A stretch of DNA of 64,000 nucleotides from UBA4732 sp002404095 (GTDB lineage Bacteria; Planctomycetota; Planctomycetia; Gemmatales; Gemmataceae): contig DAIPWT010000006.1 in assembly GCA_036783645.1 (NCBI GenBank), positions 1 to 64,000 of the forward strand, in the 5' to 3' direction. The notes below the pieces were generated by a model. That model made no database searches. It was not told where the DNA came from and saw only the letters and a program-made list of their open reading frames with translations. A program made the position numbers and the translations under genes. Shown one piece after another: positions 1 through 9,751 of the stretch. Positions within the stretch are counted from its first letter, which is position 1, and each line of letters begins with the position of its first letter.

Positions 1-74
1 GGTAACGGCGCCCGCCCTTGGAAGGAATGGGCCGAGGGAAGAAAGCGGTCACGAGAGAAGATAAGCGAGACGTA

Positions 75-118
75 AGGGGACGTCGCCAATTGCGGGTCCG
101 CAATTTGCGACGTCCCCT
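75..118. repeat. Near-perfect palindrome upstream region of clpB 3' end
   Basis: Two 21-base arms (75-95 and 98-118) are reverse complements with a single mismatch and are separated by only two bases. The arms begin AGGGGACGTCGC. No T-run follows, so it is not a classical terminator, but it could fold as a strong hairpin in RNA from either strand. It lies in the 300 bases before the end of clpB, where no convincing gene is seen. Confidence 0.75.
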
Positions 119-155
119 GTCATTCCAGTCCCTGAACCCAACTCCGGTCGCTCAC

Positions 156-278
156 CAGTACTTTCAAAATGTACTCCTCACGCTCCGCGTGAGGAACGGC
201 GAGCAGAGCGTGAGGAACACATTAGGGGCGGTGGTTGTTCCTCACGCGGAGCGTGAGGAGTACGTTTTGAAAGTACTG
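156..278. repeat. Long inverted repeat at the 3' end of clpB
   Basis: Arms at 156-197 and 237-278 are 42 bases each and differ at one position. The 39-base loop holds a further direct copy of GCGTGAGGAAC (208-218; also 187-197 within the left arm). It ends about 20 bases from the clpB stop codon, so it would form a large hairpin just downstream of clpB and could act as a transcript end or stabiliser. No gene was seen in bases 1-300. Confidence 0.75.
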
Positions 279-300
279 TCACGCTACCGGCTCGCCCTTC

Positions 301-2925
<2,625 letters not shown>

Positions 2926-3194
2926 TAACGCTCTCCCCGGCGGGAGCCTGTTTGCCGCACCCCAGGATAGTCCCGCCGTGTTCGCAAAGGATTCCGACTA
3001 GAAAGGGGGGCGCGGCGGACGTACAGGTAGGAGCAAGTCGGATGCCAATTCGGAACTGACGAGTGCTGAAATAGATAAATGATTCAGTGCAAAGGGGTTA
3101 AATCAATCGGCTGGAGTGAGGAAACGTCGAAAAGGGAGGGCGAGCGCGCGAAATCGGCGGCAGGGTCGTCCGAAGCGGCAATTTGGCAGGCGCG
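2926..3194. other. Intergenic gap upstream of clpB
   Basis: About 270 bases between the clpB start and the 3' end of the Uma2 gene. It must hold the clpB promoter, but no good -35/-10 pair was found by eye and no CIRCE-like inverted repeat is present. No convincing small ORF is seen. Confidence 0.5.
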
Positions 3195-3746
3195 TCACGC
3201 CCCTGGCATGGCGAAGAACTCGGCCACCTGACAGCGGAAGTCCGCCAAAACGGGATCGCCAGTCAGTTCTTGTGCTTCCAGAAGGAGGAGAGGGTCTTGC
3301 CCTATCCGATAGACACTGACATCGCGGCTGTCGGGATCGACCAACCAGACGATTGCGACGCCGCCGCGAAGCATTTGCGCAATCCGGCGATTCGTTTTGT
3401 TGATGCGGTCGTTAGGCGACAGCACTTCGACGGCGAGAAGCGGCGGCCGTTCGGCGTACTGACGTTCCATATTGTCGAGACTCTGGTCATCTTCATAGAA
3501 AGTGACGTCAGGCCCGCGCACCGTGTCGGGATCGCGCTCGACCAACACGCCGGCGTCGTTTGTGCAGACATAGCCCTTGCGCCGCTGAATGGCAAAGTTG
3601 CGGAGAATGCCCGCGACGTTGCCACAGACGAACCCGTGATATTTACCGGGCCGCGACAACTCAACAACTTCGCCGCGATCAAGCTCGAAGAAGCGAGCCT
3701 CATTCTCTGGACAGTGAACCCAGTTAAAGAATTCGCGCGCCGTCAT
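3195..3746 (-). CDS. Uma2 family (DUF820) nuclease-fold protein
   Basis: This 183-residue protein belongs to the Uma2/DUF820 family, which has a PD-(D/E)xK nuclease-like fold and is highly expanded in planctomycetes and cyanobacteria; the biological role is unknown. Family hallmarks seen are VRGPDVTFY in the middle, LLAVEVLSPNDR, then a lysine/arginine stretch and IVWLVDPDSRDVSVYR. The core acidic residues and downstream basic residues expected for the nuclease-like site are present. It is the last gene of a three-gene unit: its ATG lies only three bases after the anti-sigma factor stop codon, so it is almost certainly co-translated with the sigma/anti-sigma pair. A function linked to that regulator is an inference from position only. 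Confidence 0.85.
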   Translation of the reverse strand: MTAREFFNWVHCPENEARFFELDRGEVVELSRPGKYHGFVCGNVAGILRNFAIQRRKGYVCTNDAGVLVERDPDTVRGPDVTFYEDDQSLDNMERQYAERPPLLAVEVLSPNDRINKTNRRIAQMLRGGVAIVWLVDPDSRDVSVYRIGQDPLLLLEAQELTGDPVLADFRCQVAEFFAMPGA

Positions 3747-3749
3747 TCG

Positions 3750-4529
3750 TCAGTTGCCGTTAGCCCTCTCCAGCGGAGACAAGAGAGAAGATCGCAGCCA
3801 ATCCAGATCGTCGCCGGTGTAATAAGCGACGTAACCGAAATGATCGCCTTCCGGCCGACGGATGAGGCATTTGTATTCATATCCATTGCCGCCCTGGAAG
3901 TTGGACGGCAGCGCCTCGGCGTCGAACTGGTTGTCGGACACGATGTAAACGATCGCGTGCTGAGACAGCCCCGACGCGCTGTTCTTGTCTTTGTTGTTGA
4001 AGAACAGCGTCGGCGTCGGCCGGCCTTCGACGTTGGCGAGGAACAGGAACCGAACATAGTTGTAGTTGAGATCGGCCGGCGCCGTCATTTCGACGCCCTG
4101 CGCCTTGAACGCCTCTTGCACCTGCTTACGGTCGGGCGGGGCGATGACCCAATTATTCGCCTGGGTCGCGTACCGCTCGGCGGGGAAGGCCGCGCGAATC
4201 ATAGACCAACGCCACAAGCCCACGGCCAGCAGCAACAAAGCCGCAGCCGCGACGGCGCCGCGCAAGCTGTAGACGGGCCAACGCCGACGACGTTGGCCGC
4301 GTTCTTCGGTGAGCCGGGTCAGAATGCGCGCACGCAACTGGTCGGGCACATCCACCGCGCGCATGGCGCGACCGATCACCTCGTCGGCGCGTCGATCCGC
4401 GCCGGCCAGTTGATCACAGTCGGTGCAGCCGGTCAGGTGTTCTTCGAGGGCGTGGATTTCCGTCGCGTCCAACTCATGGGAGTTGGGACGGGCGTAATCC
4501 AGCAAGAGGCGGGCGGTTTTACAATCCAT
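3750..4529 (-). CDS. Membrane-anchored zinc-finger anti-sigma factor
   Basis: A 259-residue protein whose N-terminus carries a ZAS-type anti-sigma zinc motif: C3, then H31-x3-C35-x2-C38. A basic stretch (RGQRRRRW, about 78-84) leads into one hydrophobic membrane segment (about 90-108), followed by a roughly 150-residue domain on the far side of the membrane with no recognised family. The ATG at 4529 was chosen because it has a GGAGGG ribosome site and begins inside the last codons of the sigma gene; a longer ATG start eight codons upstream is possible. Pairing with the preceding ECF sigma factor is standard: the N-terminal zinc domain holds the sigma factor inactive until a signal releases it. 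The signal sensed by the outer domain is not known. Confidence 0.88.
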   Translation of the reverse strand: MDCKTARLLLDYARPNSHELDATEIHALEEHLTGCTDCDQLAGADRRADEVIGRAMRAVDVPDQLRARILTRLTEERGQRRRRWPVYSLRGAVAAAALLLLAVGLWRWSMIRAAFPAERYATQANNWVIAPPDRKQVQEAFKAQGVEMTAPADLNYNYVRFLFLANVEGRPTPTLFFNNKDKNSASGLSQHAIVYIVSDNQFDAEALPSNFQGGNGYEYKCLIRRPEGDHFGYVAYYTGDDLDWLRSSLLSPLERANGN

Positions 4530-5064
4530 CGGTCGCCCTCCGAACGGAGCCATTCTCGGTCGCGGCTGCCGGCTGCAACAGCCGACCGCGAAGCCACGCC
4601 TTAGCGCGAGCCAACCGAGACATCACCGTTCCAATCGGCAGGTCCATCTGCTCAGCGATCTCACGGTAACTGAAATCGTTAAAATAGTACAAGATCAATG
4701 GCGTCCGATACACCTCGGCCAGTTCATTCAACGCCATCTGTAACTGTTCAGGATCCACATCCGGCAGCGGTTCCGGCGGCGGTTCAGCCAAATCGCCGAT
4801 GCCGTCGAGCGACACGCAGCGCGCCTGCCGCTCCGCGCGGACGCGGTGCAAGTAGGCGTTGCGAAGGATGCTAAACAACCACGGCCGCGCACGACTCGGA
4901 TCGCGCAATTGCGCCAGGTTAAGCTGCGCCTTACAAAAAGAATCCTGCGTCAGATCGTCCGCATCGGCGGCCGAGCCGCTGAGACGATAGGCATAGCGAT
5001 AAAGGGCGCTGTAATTGTCGTCCACCAGCCTCTGCACGGTTTGCTGGTTGCCGCCCGTCGCCAT
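4519..5064 (-). CDS. ECF-type RNA polymerase sigma factor
   Basis: A 181-residue group IV (ECF) sigma factor. Region 2 is visible as YAYRLSGSAADADDLTQDSF followed by the R-x-W-L-F-x-I-x-R-N segment, and region 4 as the helix-turn-helix YREIAEQMDLPIGTVMSR near the C-terminus. There is no region 1.1 or 3, as expected for ECF sigma factors. Its last codons overlap the start of the anti-sigma factor, so the two are translationally coupled. Such pairs commonly activate their own promoter; no promoter of that kind could be identified by eye in the upstream gap, which contains a palindromic element. The regulon is unknown. Confidence 0.93.
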   Translation of the reverse strand: MATGGNQQTVQRLVDDNYSALYRYAYRLSGSAADADDLTQDSFCKAQLNLAQLRDPSRARPWLFSILRNAYLHRVRAERQARCVSLDGIGDLAEPPPEPLPDVDPEQLQMALNELAEVYRTPLILYYFNDFSYREIAEQMDLPIGTVMSRLARAKAWLRGRLLQPAAATENGSVRRATDGL

Positions 5065-5174
5065 GGCGCACTTCCCTCTTAAAGCATGAACCCTGAGCGA
5101 GGCGATTTATTCCCACGTCATCCGAAAAAACCGCGTTGGCGGGCACGAAGTCTAACTTACGGAAACCAACGTGG

Positions 5175-5195
5175 GGCGCCCGCTCCGCGGGCGCC
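5175..5195. other. Short GC-rich hairpin in the sigma upstream region
   Basis: Nine-base arms GGCGCCCGC and GCGGGCGCC enclose a three-base loop. It lies in the 360-base gap (5065-5426) between the divergent sigma factor and lipoprotein genes, next to palindromic element A1. It has no T-run, so termination is unlikely. Nothing else recognisable is in this gap. Confidence 0.5.
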
Positions 5196-5203
5196 ATTTC
5201 ACA

Positions 5204-5288
5204 GGCGAACGGCCGGCGTAAGCCGGCTGGTACGGGACCAAGTCGGCGATGGAGTGCCCTACCAGCCGGCTCACGCCGGCCGTTCGCC
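5204..5288. repeat. Palindromic element family A, copy 1 (85 bp)
   Basis: Arms begin GGCGAACGGCCGGCGTAAG and end with the reverse complement. The whole 85-base unit, including the central CCAAGTCGGCGAT, is nearly identical to a second 85-base copy at 52721-52805. Conservation of the loop as well as the arms argues for a dispersed mobile element (REP/MITE-like) rather than an incidental hairpin. Confidence 0.88.
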
Positions 5289-5426
5289 TACTTATTCGTC
5301 CGACTTGAGGAAATTTTGGGAATAAATCGAACGGAGGCGCATCTTACCTGTTATGCCGCCGGCCACAGGGGTCGGCAGGGAAGCCTTAAGGCTCCCCACC
5401 CTTACCGCATGAAAGGACGTTTCACC

Positions 5427-5891
5427 ATGAAGAAGCTACTTGCGATGCTGACCGTCGGCGGCGTGCTGGCGCTGACGACCGGCTGTCCGCCGGCCCCAAG
5501 CACCGAAAAGCCTCCGGTCAAGGTTATTCCGCCAGATACCAACAAGCATGGCGACAACAAGATCGAAAAGCCCGAACCCAAGATCGAAAAGCCCGAACCC
5601 AAGATCGAAAAGCCTGAACCCAAGACCGAAAAGCCCGAACCCAAGACCGAAAAGCCCGAACCCAAGACCGAAAAGCCCGAACCCAAGCCCGAAGACAAGC
5701 CGATCACTGGCAAAGCCACGAAGGTCGAGAAGGACTCTCTGACGGTGGATGGCAAGAAAGTGGAAGTTCCCGCCGACGCCGAAGTCTGGATCGACGGCAA
5801 GAAAGACAAGCTGGAGAACGTGAAGGCGGACAGCACCGTCACCGTCACCGAAAGGGACGGCAAAGTCACGAAGGTCGAAGTCAAGAAGTAA
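5427..5891 (+). CDS. Secreted lipoprotein with proline-rich heptad repeats
   Basis: A 154-residue lipoprotein with a short hydrophobic signal and lipobox ending LTTGC, so the cysteine would be lipidated and the protein anchored outside the inner membrane. Six copies of a seven-residue unit (KIEKPEP or KTEKPEP) form a stiff charged stalk, followed by a C-terminal domain of about 60 residues rich in beta-forming residues (GKATKVEKDSLTVDGKKVEV and on). That domain resembles small planctomycete DUF5666-like modules, but the assignment is weak. The ATG at 5427 is preferred over one at 5409 because the AAAGGA ribosome site sits before it. A second small lipoprotein follows 76 bases downstream and has a very similar signal peptide. 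Confidence 0.8.
   Translation: MKKLLAMLTVGGVLALTTGCPPAPSTEKPPVKVIPPDTNKHGDNKIEKPEPKIEKPEPKIEKPEPKTEKPEPKTEKPEPKTEKPEPKPEDKPITGKATKVEKDSLTVDGKKVEVPADAEVWIDGKKDKLENVKADSTVTVTERDGKVTKVEVKK
5559..5684 (+). repeat. 21-bp tandem repeat, six copies, inside the lipoprotein gene
   Basis: Six consecutive 21-base units of the type AAGATCGAAAAGCCCGAAC plus two further bases run from 5559 to 5684, in frame, each encoding one seven-residue unit. The first three encode KIEKPEP and the last three KTEKPEP, indicating stepwise duplication. Copy number could vary between strains by slippage without breaking the frame. Confidence 0.9.
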
Positions 5892-5967
5892 CTCGCCCAA
5901 AGCCATAACGGAACAGAGAAGAGACTGTCGGAGTTTTTTACCACAGGATCGAAAGGAAGATTGACTC

Positions 5968-6180
5968 ATGAAGAAGATGATTGCGATGTTGATGATGGGC
6001 GGCGTGTTGGTGTTCTGCACGGTCGGTTGCGGCCCCTCGGCCTCCACCGGCGGCACGACGACCATTACCACGGACAAGGACAAGACGAAAGTCGAGACCA
6101 AGGACAAGAGCAAACCGGAAGTCACGGTCGACAAGGACAAAGTGGAAGTCAAGCCCAAGACGGACAGTAAGGACAAGTAA
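5968..6180 (+). CDS. Small lysine-rich lipoprotein
   Basis: A 70-residue lipoprotein: hydrophobic signal MKKMIAMLMMGGVLVFCTVGC with the lipobox TVGC, then a short Thr/Gly segment and a highly charged tail made of alternating Lys/Asp/Glu/Val (TVDKDKVEVKPKTDSKDK). GGAAG lies upstream of the ATG. No domain is recognised. It follows the repeat-containing lipoprotein in the same direction and is itself followed by a good terminator, so the two are probably one transcript. The tail is likely disordered; the function is unknown. Confidence 0.75.
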   Translation: MKKMIAMLMMGGVLVFCTVGCGPSASTGGTTTITTDKDKTKVETKDKSKPEVTVDKDKVEVKPKTDSKDK

Positions 6181-6205
6181 TCCTCTGCGGTTTGCTTGCC
6201 GAATG

Positions 6206-6250
6206 CGAACAGGGCCGACCGCGACTATGCGGCCGGCCCTGTTCGTTTTG
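6206..6250 (+). terminator. Rho-independent terminator after the small lipoprotein
   Basis: A hairpin with arms GCGAACAGGGCC and GGCCCTGTTCG, with extra GC pairing inside, is followed by GTTTTG. It starts about 26 bases past the stop codon of the lysine-rich lipoprotein. The T-run is short but the stem is strong. Confidence 0.75.
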
Positions 6251-6317
6251 CCTTCCGCGCGGCGTACTTCGTATCCTAACGGGGCGACAAAATCTCATGC
6301 GACCGGGGGAGTTGGTG

Positions 6318-6446
6318 ATGCGCAAAATGCTGGCGGTTCTAACGGCCGTGTTGGTGCTATGCCTCGCGGCCGGCTGTGGCAATGACAAGGAAAAGGGACA
6401 GAACCGCGACAAGGACAAGCCGAGAGCCGGCGAAATGGCAAAGTGA
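6318..6446 (+). CDS. Very small lipoprotein (42 residues)
   Basis: The sequence starts MRKMLAVLTAVLVLCLAAGC, a clear lipoprotein signal with lipobox LAAGC, and ends in a short charged tail (NDKEKGQNRDKDK and on). A GGGGGAG ribosome site precedes the ATG. It is the third consecutive small lipoprotein with a charged tail here, but it lies beyond the terminator and so may be transcribed separately. It ends 20 bases before a single arm of palindrome family C. No function can be given. Confidence 0.6.
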   Translation: MRKMLAVLTAVLVLCLAAGCGNDKEKGQNRDKDKPRAGEMAK

Positions 6447-6466
6447 AATGTAACGCCGTCGCTCCT

Positions 6467-6497
6467 CCCCGGACTCGTGAGTACACTTCGCCCGGGG
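6467..6497. repeat. Single arm of palindromic element family C
   Basis: The 31-base segment starting CCCCGGACTCGTGAGTAC is identical in type to one outer arm of the full elements at 9386-9523 and 33986-34124. The matching second arm is missing. It lies between the convergent ends of the small lipoprotein and phosphofructokinase genes and is itself a partial hairpin (CCCCGG...CCGGGG). Confidence 0.75.
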
Positions 6498-6500
6498 TCG

Positions 6501-7880
6501 TCAATCGAGGTACGCAATCCGCTTATTGACATCGACGTTGACGGAATGGTACGGCTGGGTCAGGTTGCCGGTCTGAAACAGGCTCTGGCGCACATATTCC
6601 ATGTCGTCCTGGCCAATGGCGTTGGCGAAGATCGGCAGTAGATAGCTCACGCCGGTCGGCGACAGTCGCAGATTGTCCGCATCGTAAAACGACGGATGGA
6701 GTTGGCGGGCGTGGATGTGCCCCCAACGGTCGCGGAAGTCGTTGGCCTCCACGCCGGCGACGTGGAAGCCACGCTCGCGGTCCCACATGAGGACCGCCAC
6801 GCCATTGACGCGCCCTTCCAGCAACAGATCGACGGCGTGTCCACCGAGCTGGGCGCCGTAGAAGCGGTCGAAAAGAATGGGCCGGCCGCCGCGCTGCGTG
6901 TGCCCCACTTTGCGAGTGAAGATAGCCGCCTTGGCGGATTCGTTTCGGCGCTTACTGGTGAAATAGGCGTCGCCGAGCCGCTTGATGAGAATATGCCGCA
7001 GCGCGTCGGCAGCGCCGCTGAGGACTTTGTTGCCGGCCGGGTCGGTGGACGCGACCTCGGCGCCCAGTTCCTCGCCCTTTTCGTCCACGATTCCCTCGGC
7101 GCAGACGATGACCACGTTCTTTTGCAGCTCGTAAATCTCCACAACGCGCTCGACGAGGCGGTCCAGGTTGAGAGGAGACTCCGGGACCAAAACGAGGTCC
7201 GGCTGGCCGTAGGCGGCGCCGAGGGCGAGGTAGCCGGAGTGACGGCCCATGACCTCAATGAGGGCGATGCGGCGATGGCTCTCGGCGGTGGTGCGGATGC
7301 GCTGTACGCCGGAGGCCGATACGAACACGGCGGTCGCATATCCCGGAGTGACATAGTTGACCATCTGTTCCAGGTCGAAGCGTGTCGCGGTTGGCCCACG
7401 GGCGTAACAATAGCCGGGCGGCTGTTCGCACGGCTCGCGGACCCACTCATCCGCTTCGTGACGGTAATTCAGTCCCAGGTCATTGTCGATGGTTTTGGGC
7501 GCCAGCGCGGTGGGCAGGTATTGCGACAGCGCTTGCATTCCGTTGAGCGTGCCGTCGCCGCCGATGCAAACCAGCCCTTCAATTTGCAAACGCCCCAAGC
7601 GCTCTACAATGTGGCCAATGGCTTCCTTGTCGTCCGCGTCCACATAATCGCGCGAGGCGCCGATGAGGGTGCCGCCGCGCGTCATATCGAGTTCGGGAAT
7701 CGGCGTGAACAGCGGGTTGAGGTGGACGTGCGGCACGCGCGGGTTGAACAGGCTGCTGAAACCCTTAATGAAGCCGAAAACCTCGATTTTGCGCTGGCAG
7801 GCGCGTACAACGGCGCCGACCACGGTCGCGTTGATGGCAGGCGTATCGCCGCCGGCGGTGAGGATGCCGATGCGTTTCAT
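6501..7880 (-). CDS. 6-phosphofructokinase (probably ATP-dependent, plant/kinetoplastid-like subgroup)
   Basis: A 459-residue phosphofructokinase catalysing phosphorylation of fructose 6-phosphate in glycolysis. Visible motifs are GGDTPAIN (10-17), IGGDGTLNG (106-114), PKTIDND (128-134) and ALIEVMGRHSG further on. A glycine in GGDGT at the position where PPi-dependent enzymes carry Asp favours ATP as the donor. The lysine of PKTIDND is the type seen in PPi enzymes but also in plant and trypanosome ATP enzymes, so donor use is not fully settled. The ATG at 7880 has an excellent AGGAGG site; the frame stays open upstream only through palindrome B1. The length is greater than the roughly 320 residues of the E. 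coli enzyme. Confidence 0.9.
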   Translation of the reverse strand: MKRIGILTAGGDTPAINATVVGAVVRACQRKIEVFGFIKGFSSLFNPRVPHVHLNPLFTPIPELDMTRGGTLIGASRDYVDADDKEAIGHIVERLGRLQIEGLVCIGGDGTLNGMQALSQYLPTALAPKTIDNDLGLNYRHEADEWVREPCEQPPGYCYARGPTATRFDLEQMVNYVTPGYATAVFVSASGVQRIRTTAESHRRIALIEVMGRHSGYLALGAAYGQPDLVLVPESPLNLDRLVERVVEIYELQKNVVIVCAEGIVDEKGEELGAEVASTDPAGNKVLSGAADALRHILIKRLGDAYFTSKRRNESAKAAIFTRKVGHTQRGGRPILFDRFYGAQLGGHAVDLLLEGRVNGVAVLMWDRERGFHVAGVEANDFRDRWGHIHARQLHPSFYDADNLRLSPTGVSYLLPIFANAIGQDDMEYVRQSLFQTGNLTQPYHSVNVDVNKRIAYLD

Positions 7881-7920
7881 GTCGTCAACCTCCTGGACTA
7901 GGGCGAGCGGCGAGTGAATT

Positions 7921-7985
7921 CGTTTAGCCGCGACCCGAAGGGGAGCGCGTCCTCCTCGCGCTCCCCTTCGGGTCGCGGCTAAACG
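7921..7985. repeat. Palindromic element family B, copy 1 (65 bp)
   Basis: Arms of 29 bases (7921-7949 and 7957-7985), reading CGTTTAGCCGCGACCCG into AAGGGGAGCGCG and its complement, are perfect. It lies between the membrane protein stop and the phosphofructokinase start. The same arms recur at 59655-59717 (full copy) and 21397-21426 (one arm). Confidence 0.88.
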
Positions 7986-7997
7986 TGAACTCAAAAA

Positions 7998-9299
7998 TCA
8001 CGCCACTCGCGCTGGCTTGCGTCGCCGGAACATCCGCAAGAATACTCGCGTACATCGCCTTCCCAGCCGTTTGAGCCAATCGTCGCGCGTCGGCGGCGGC
8101 TGGGCGGCGCTCAGGTTCGGCCGGAACACCAGCAGTAACAGAAACGGCAGATACCATAATACATAGACGCCGCCATTGTCGGCGCACCAGAACTGAATGC
8201 CGATCAACACCGCCGCCGACAACGCCAGGACGTGCGCCAGATTCTTGGGCGCCGGCCAGAATAGCGTCGTGACCACGCAGGCGACATAGGCGATGAACAC
8301 CGGCAGACGGTAGACCCAATAGACGCCCTGCCAGACGCCGCGGGCGTCGGTCGGCGGCGCCAACCACGGCTGCCAGCGCGCCAATGCCTCGGCCGAGTGC
8401 CAGTCCTGCGTCCAGTAACGCGCCCACAGTACCCCGGCCGCTATCGCTAGCGTCAGTCCGGCCGACAGCAGGAACGCTCCGGCGAAGCGGCCCGCGCCGC
8501 GCCTCCAGTAAAAGCTCAGCCATATCGGCGCGGTCAGCACCGGGAACAGCACCCCGCCCGCCGCCACGCCGAGAAAGATGCCCGCCAGTGTGGGCCGGCG
8601 GTAACAAAAGACGGCCCAGACCATCCAGGCCATTGGCCAGACGTGGTCCCATCGGCCCAGGCCCAGCGTCGAGTTCGGCGTCAGCATATAGGTATACGGC
8701 AGGAGTAGATAAAATGCGGCGGCGGCCATTCCGGAGTGGATATCGCCGAAATGCTTCCAGCCGATCAGCACCAGGCCCACGACAACCGAAAGATGGCACA
8801 ACAGCGCCAAGGCGCGAGCCGTGCCGATGGGCACGGTGAAGCCGACGACTTCGCCCGGCGTTTGCGCTAAGGTCTTGACCAACATTTCATCGATCGGCGA
8901 CGGGGCGGAATCGCCAGGGTCAAAGGCGGTGCGCGGTTGCTGCACGGCCACCCAAATCAGGCTGGCGAACAGGACGCCGCCGAGGCAAGCCAGGCCGGAC
9001 AAGTTCAAGTTGGGGCTGAGTACCGGACGGCGCACGAGGATCAGATCAGCCACGCAGCGCAGCAGGAAATAGCCGGAGGCGCCCAGTAGCCAGCCGTAAC
9101 CCCAGCGGTCGGCGAGGTGGGATTCCAACAACAGGAAACCTGGCGCGAATAGGAAGAGCGTGAAGACGTCCCAATTGCGGATACTGAGTAGGCGTGAAAA
9201 CTTGACGAACAGCGCCGCGGCCAGCAAAGCGGAGAAATAGACCCAGGTGGCGGGGGTCGGCAGCTGGATGGTAAAGAAGTTGACAATCGTACCGTTCAT
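7998..9299 (-). CDS. Polytopic membrane protein, function unknown
   Basis: A 433-residue integral membrane protein with about ten hydrophobic segments spread over the whole length and a basic C-terminal tail (KRLGRRCTRVFLRMFRRRK). Its size and the spacing of segments resemble the membrane part of GT-C type glycosyltransferases or similar planctomycete proteins, but no catalytic motif can be pointed to, so no function is proposed. The ATG is at 9299. It lies upstream of phosphofructokinase in the same direction, with palindrome B1 between them, so co-transcription is uncertain. The 5' side faces a divergent ABC transporter across a repeat-rich gap. Confidence 0.7.
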   Translation of the reverse strand: MNGTIVNFFTIQLPTPATWVYFSALLAAALFVKFSRLLSIRNWDVFTLFLFAPGFLLLESHLADRWGYGWLLGASGYFLLRCVADLILVRRPVLSPNLNLSGLACLGGVLFASLIWVAVQQPRTAFDPGDSAPSPIDEMLVKTLAQTPGEVVGFTVPIGTARALALLCHLSVVVGLVLIGWKHFGDIHSGMAAAAFYLLLPYTYMLTPNSTLGLGRWDHVWPMAWMVWAVFCYRRPTLAGIFLGVAAGGVLFPVLTAPIWLSFYWRRGAGRFAGAFLLSAGLTLAIAAGVLWARYWTQDWHSAEALARWQPWLAPPTDARGVWQGVYWVYRLPVFIAYVACVVTTLFWPAPKNLAHVLALSAAVLIGIQFWCADNGGVYVLWYLPFLLLLVFRPNLSAAQPPPTRDDWLKRLGRRCTRVFLRMFRRRKPARVA

Positions 9300-9385
9300 G
9301 TGCGCGGGCTCCTCGCCCGGTCTCTCGGATCCTATCGGCGAATTATACCGACCGGGTGCGACTACTGCGTACCCCGGGCGAAGTA

Positions 9386-9523
9386 CCCCGGACTCGTGAG
9401 TACACTTCGCCCGGGGCTTTATCTCAGTCGCCCTAGGGGCTCCAAGACAAAAGCTGTCGGCGGCTTGAGTCCGGAGGGCGTTCCAGATAAAGCCCCGGGC
9501 GAAGTGTACTCACGAGTCCGGGG
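9386..9523. repeat. Palindromic element family C, copy 1 (138 bp)
   Basis: Outer arms (9386-9423 and 9485-9523) start CCCCGGACTCGTGAGTAC and run through GCCCGGGGCTTTAT. An inner, less perfect stem pairs CGCCCTAGGGGCTCC with GGAGGGCG. The layout and length match the copy at 33986-34124. A partial arm also precedes it at 9371-9385. It lies in the 450-base gap (9300-9751) between divergent genes; apart from this, an IS end-like sequence and a promoter, nothing is seen there. Confidence 0.88.
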
Positions 9524-9618
9524 TGCGAGGACCGCCTAATTCGTAAGACACGCTCCTAGCGACCCATGCGGCGCGAATGAAACAGCCAACTCCTGCCAAG
9601 TCCATAGGATACTGAGCG

Positions 9619-9643
9619 AAATGGACTTTGCAATTGCCTTGCG
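9619..9643. mobile_element. Solo IS-end-like sequence
   Basis: The 25 bases AAATGGACTTTGCAATTGCC and on closely match the right terminal inverted repeat of the IS relic at 41560-42070 (there AAATGGACTTTGCAATCGTCC-type). The shared core is 16 identical bases followed by a similar CTTGCG/CCTGCG tail. No transposase is near, so this looks like an end left behind by an excised or deleted element. Confidence 0.5.
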
Positions 9644-9659
9644 CTTCGCGGCATAGGCT

Positions 9660-9688
9660 TTGAGGCCGGCCCCGCCGTTTGTTATAGT
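9660..9688 (+). promoter_or_regulatory. Putative sigma-70-type promoter for the ABC transporter
   Basis: TTGAGG (9660-9665) and TATAGT (9683-9688) are separated by exactly 17 bases. Transcription would start near 9695, giving a leader of roughly 55 bases before the ABC ATPase ATG. Found by eye only. Confidence 0.5.
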
Positions 9689-9751
9689 CGCCGGTCCTCG
9701 CCGGTTCGGATTGCGGCGGCCCTCGCTAAAGTTCCTTCCCAACGGCCTGGC

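Noticed and set aside
3183..4604. A 473-codon + strand frame opposite Uma2 and the anti-sigma factor
   Set aside because: The minus-strand genes have recognised motifs, ribosome sites and coupled starts; the + frame has none.
5559..5684. Tandem 21-base units considered as a CRISPR array
   Set aside because: There are no spacers; the units are contiguous and in frame in a lipoprotein gene.
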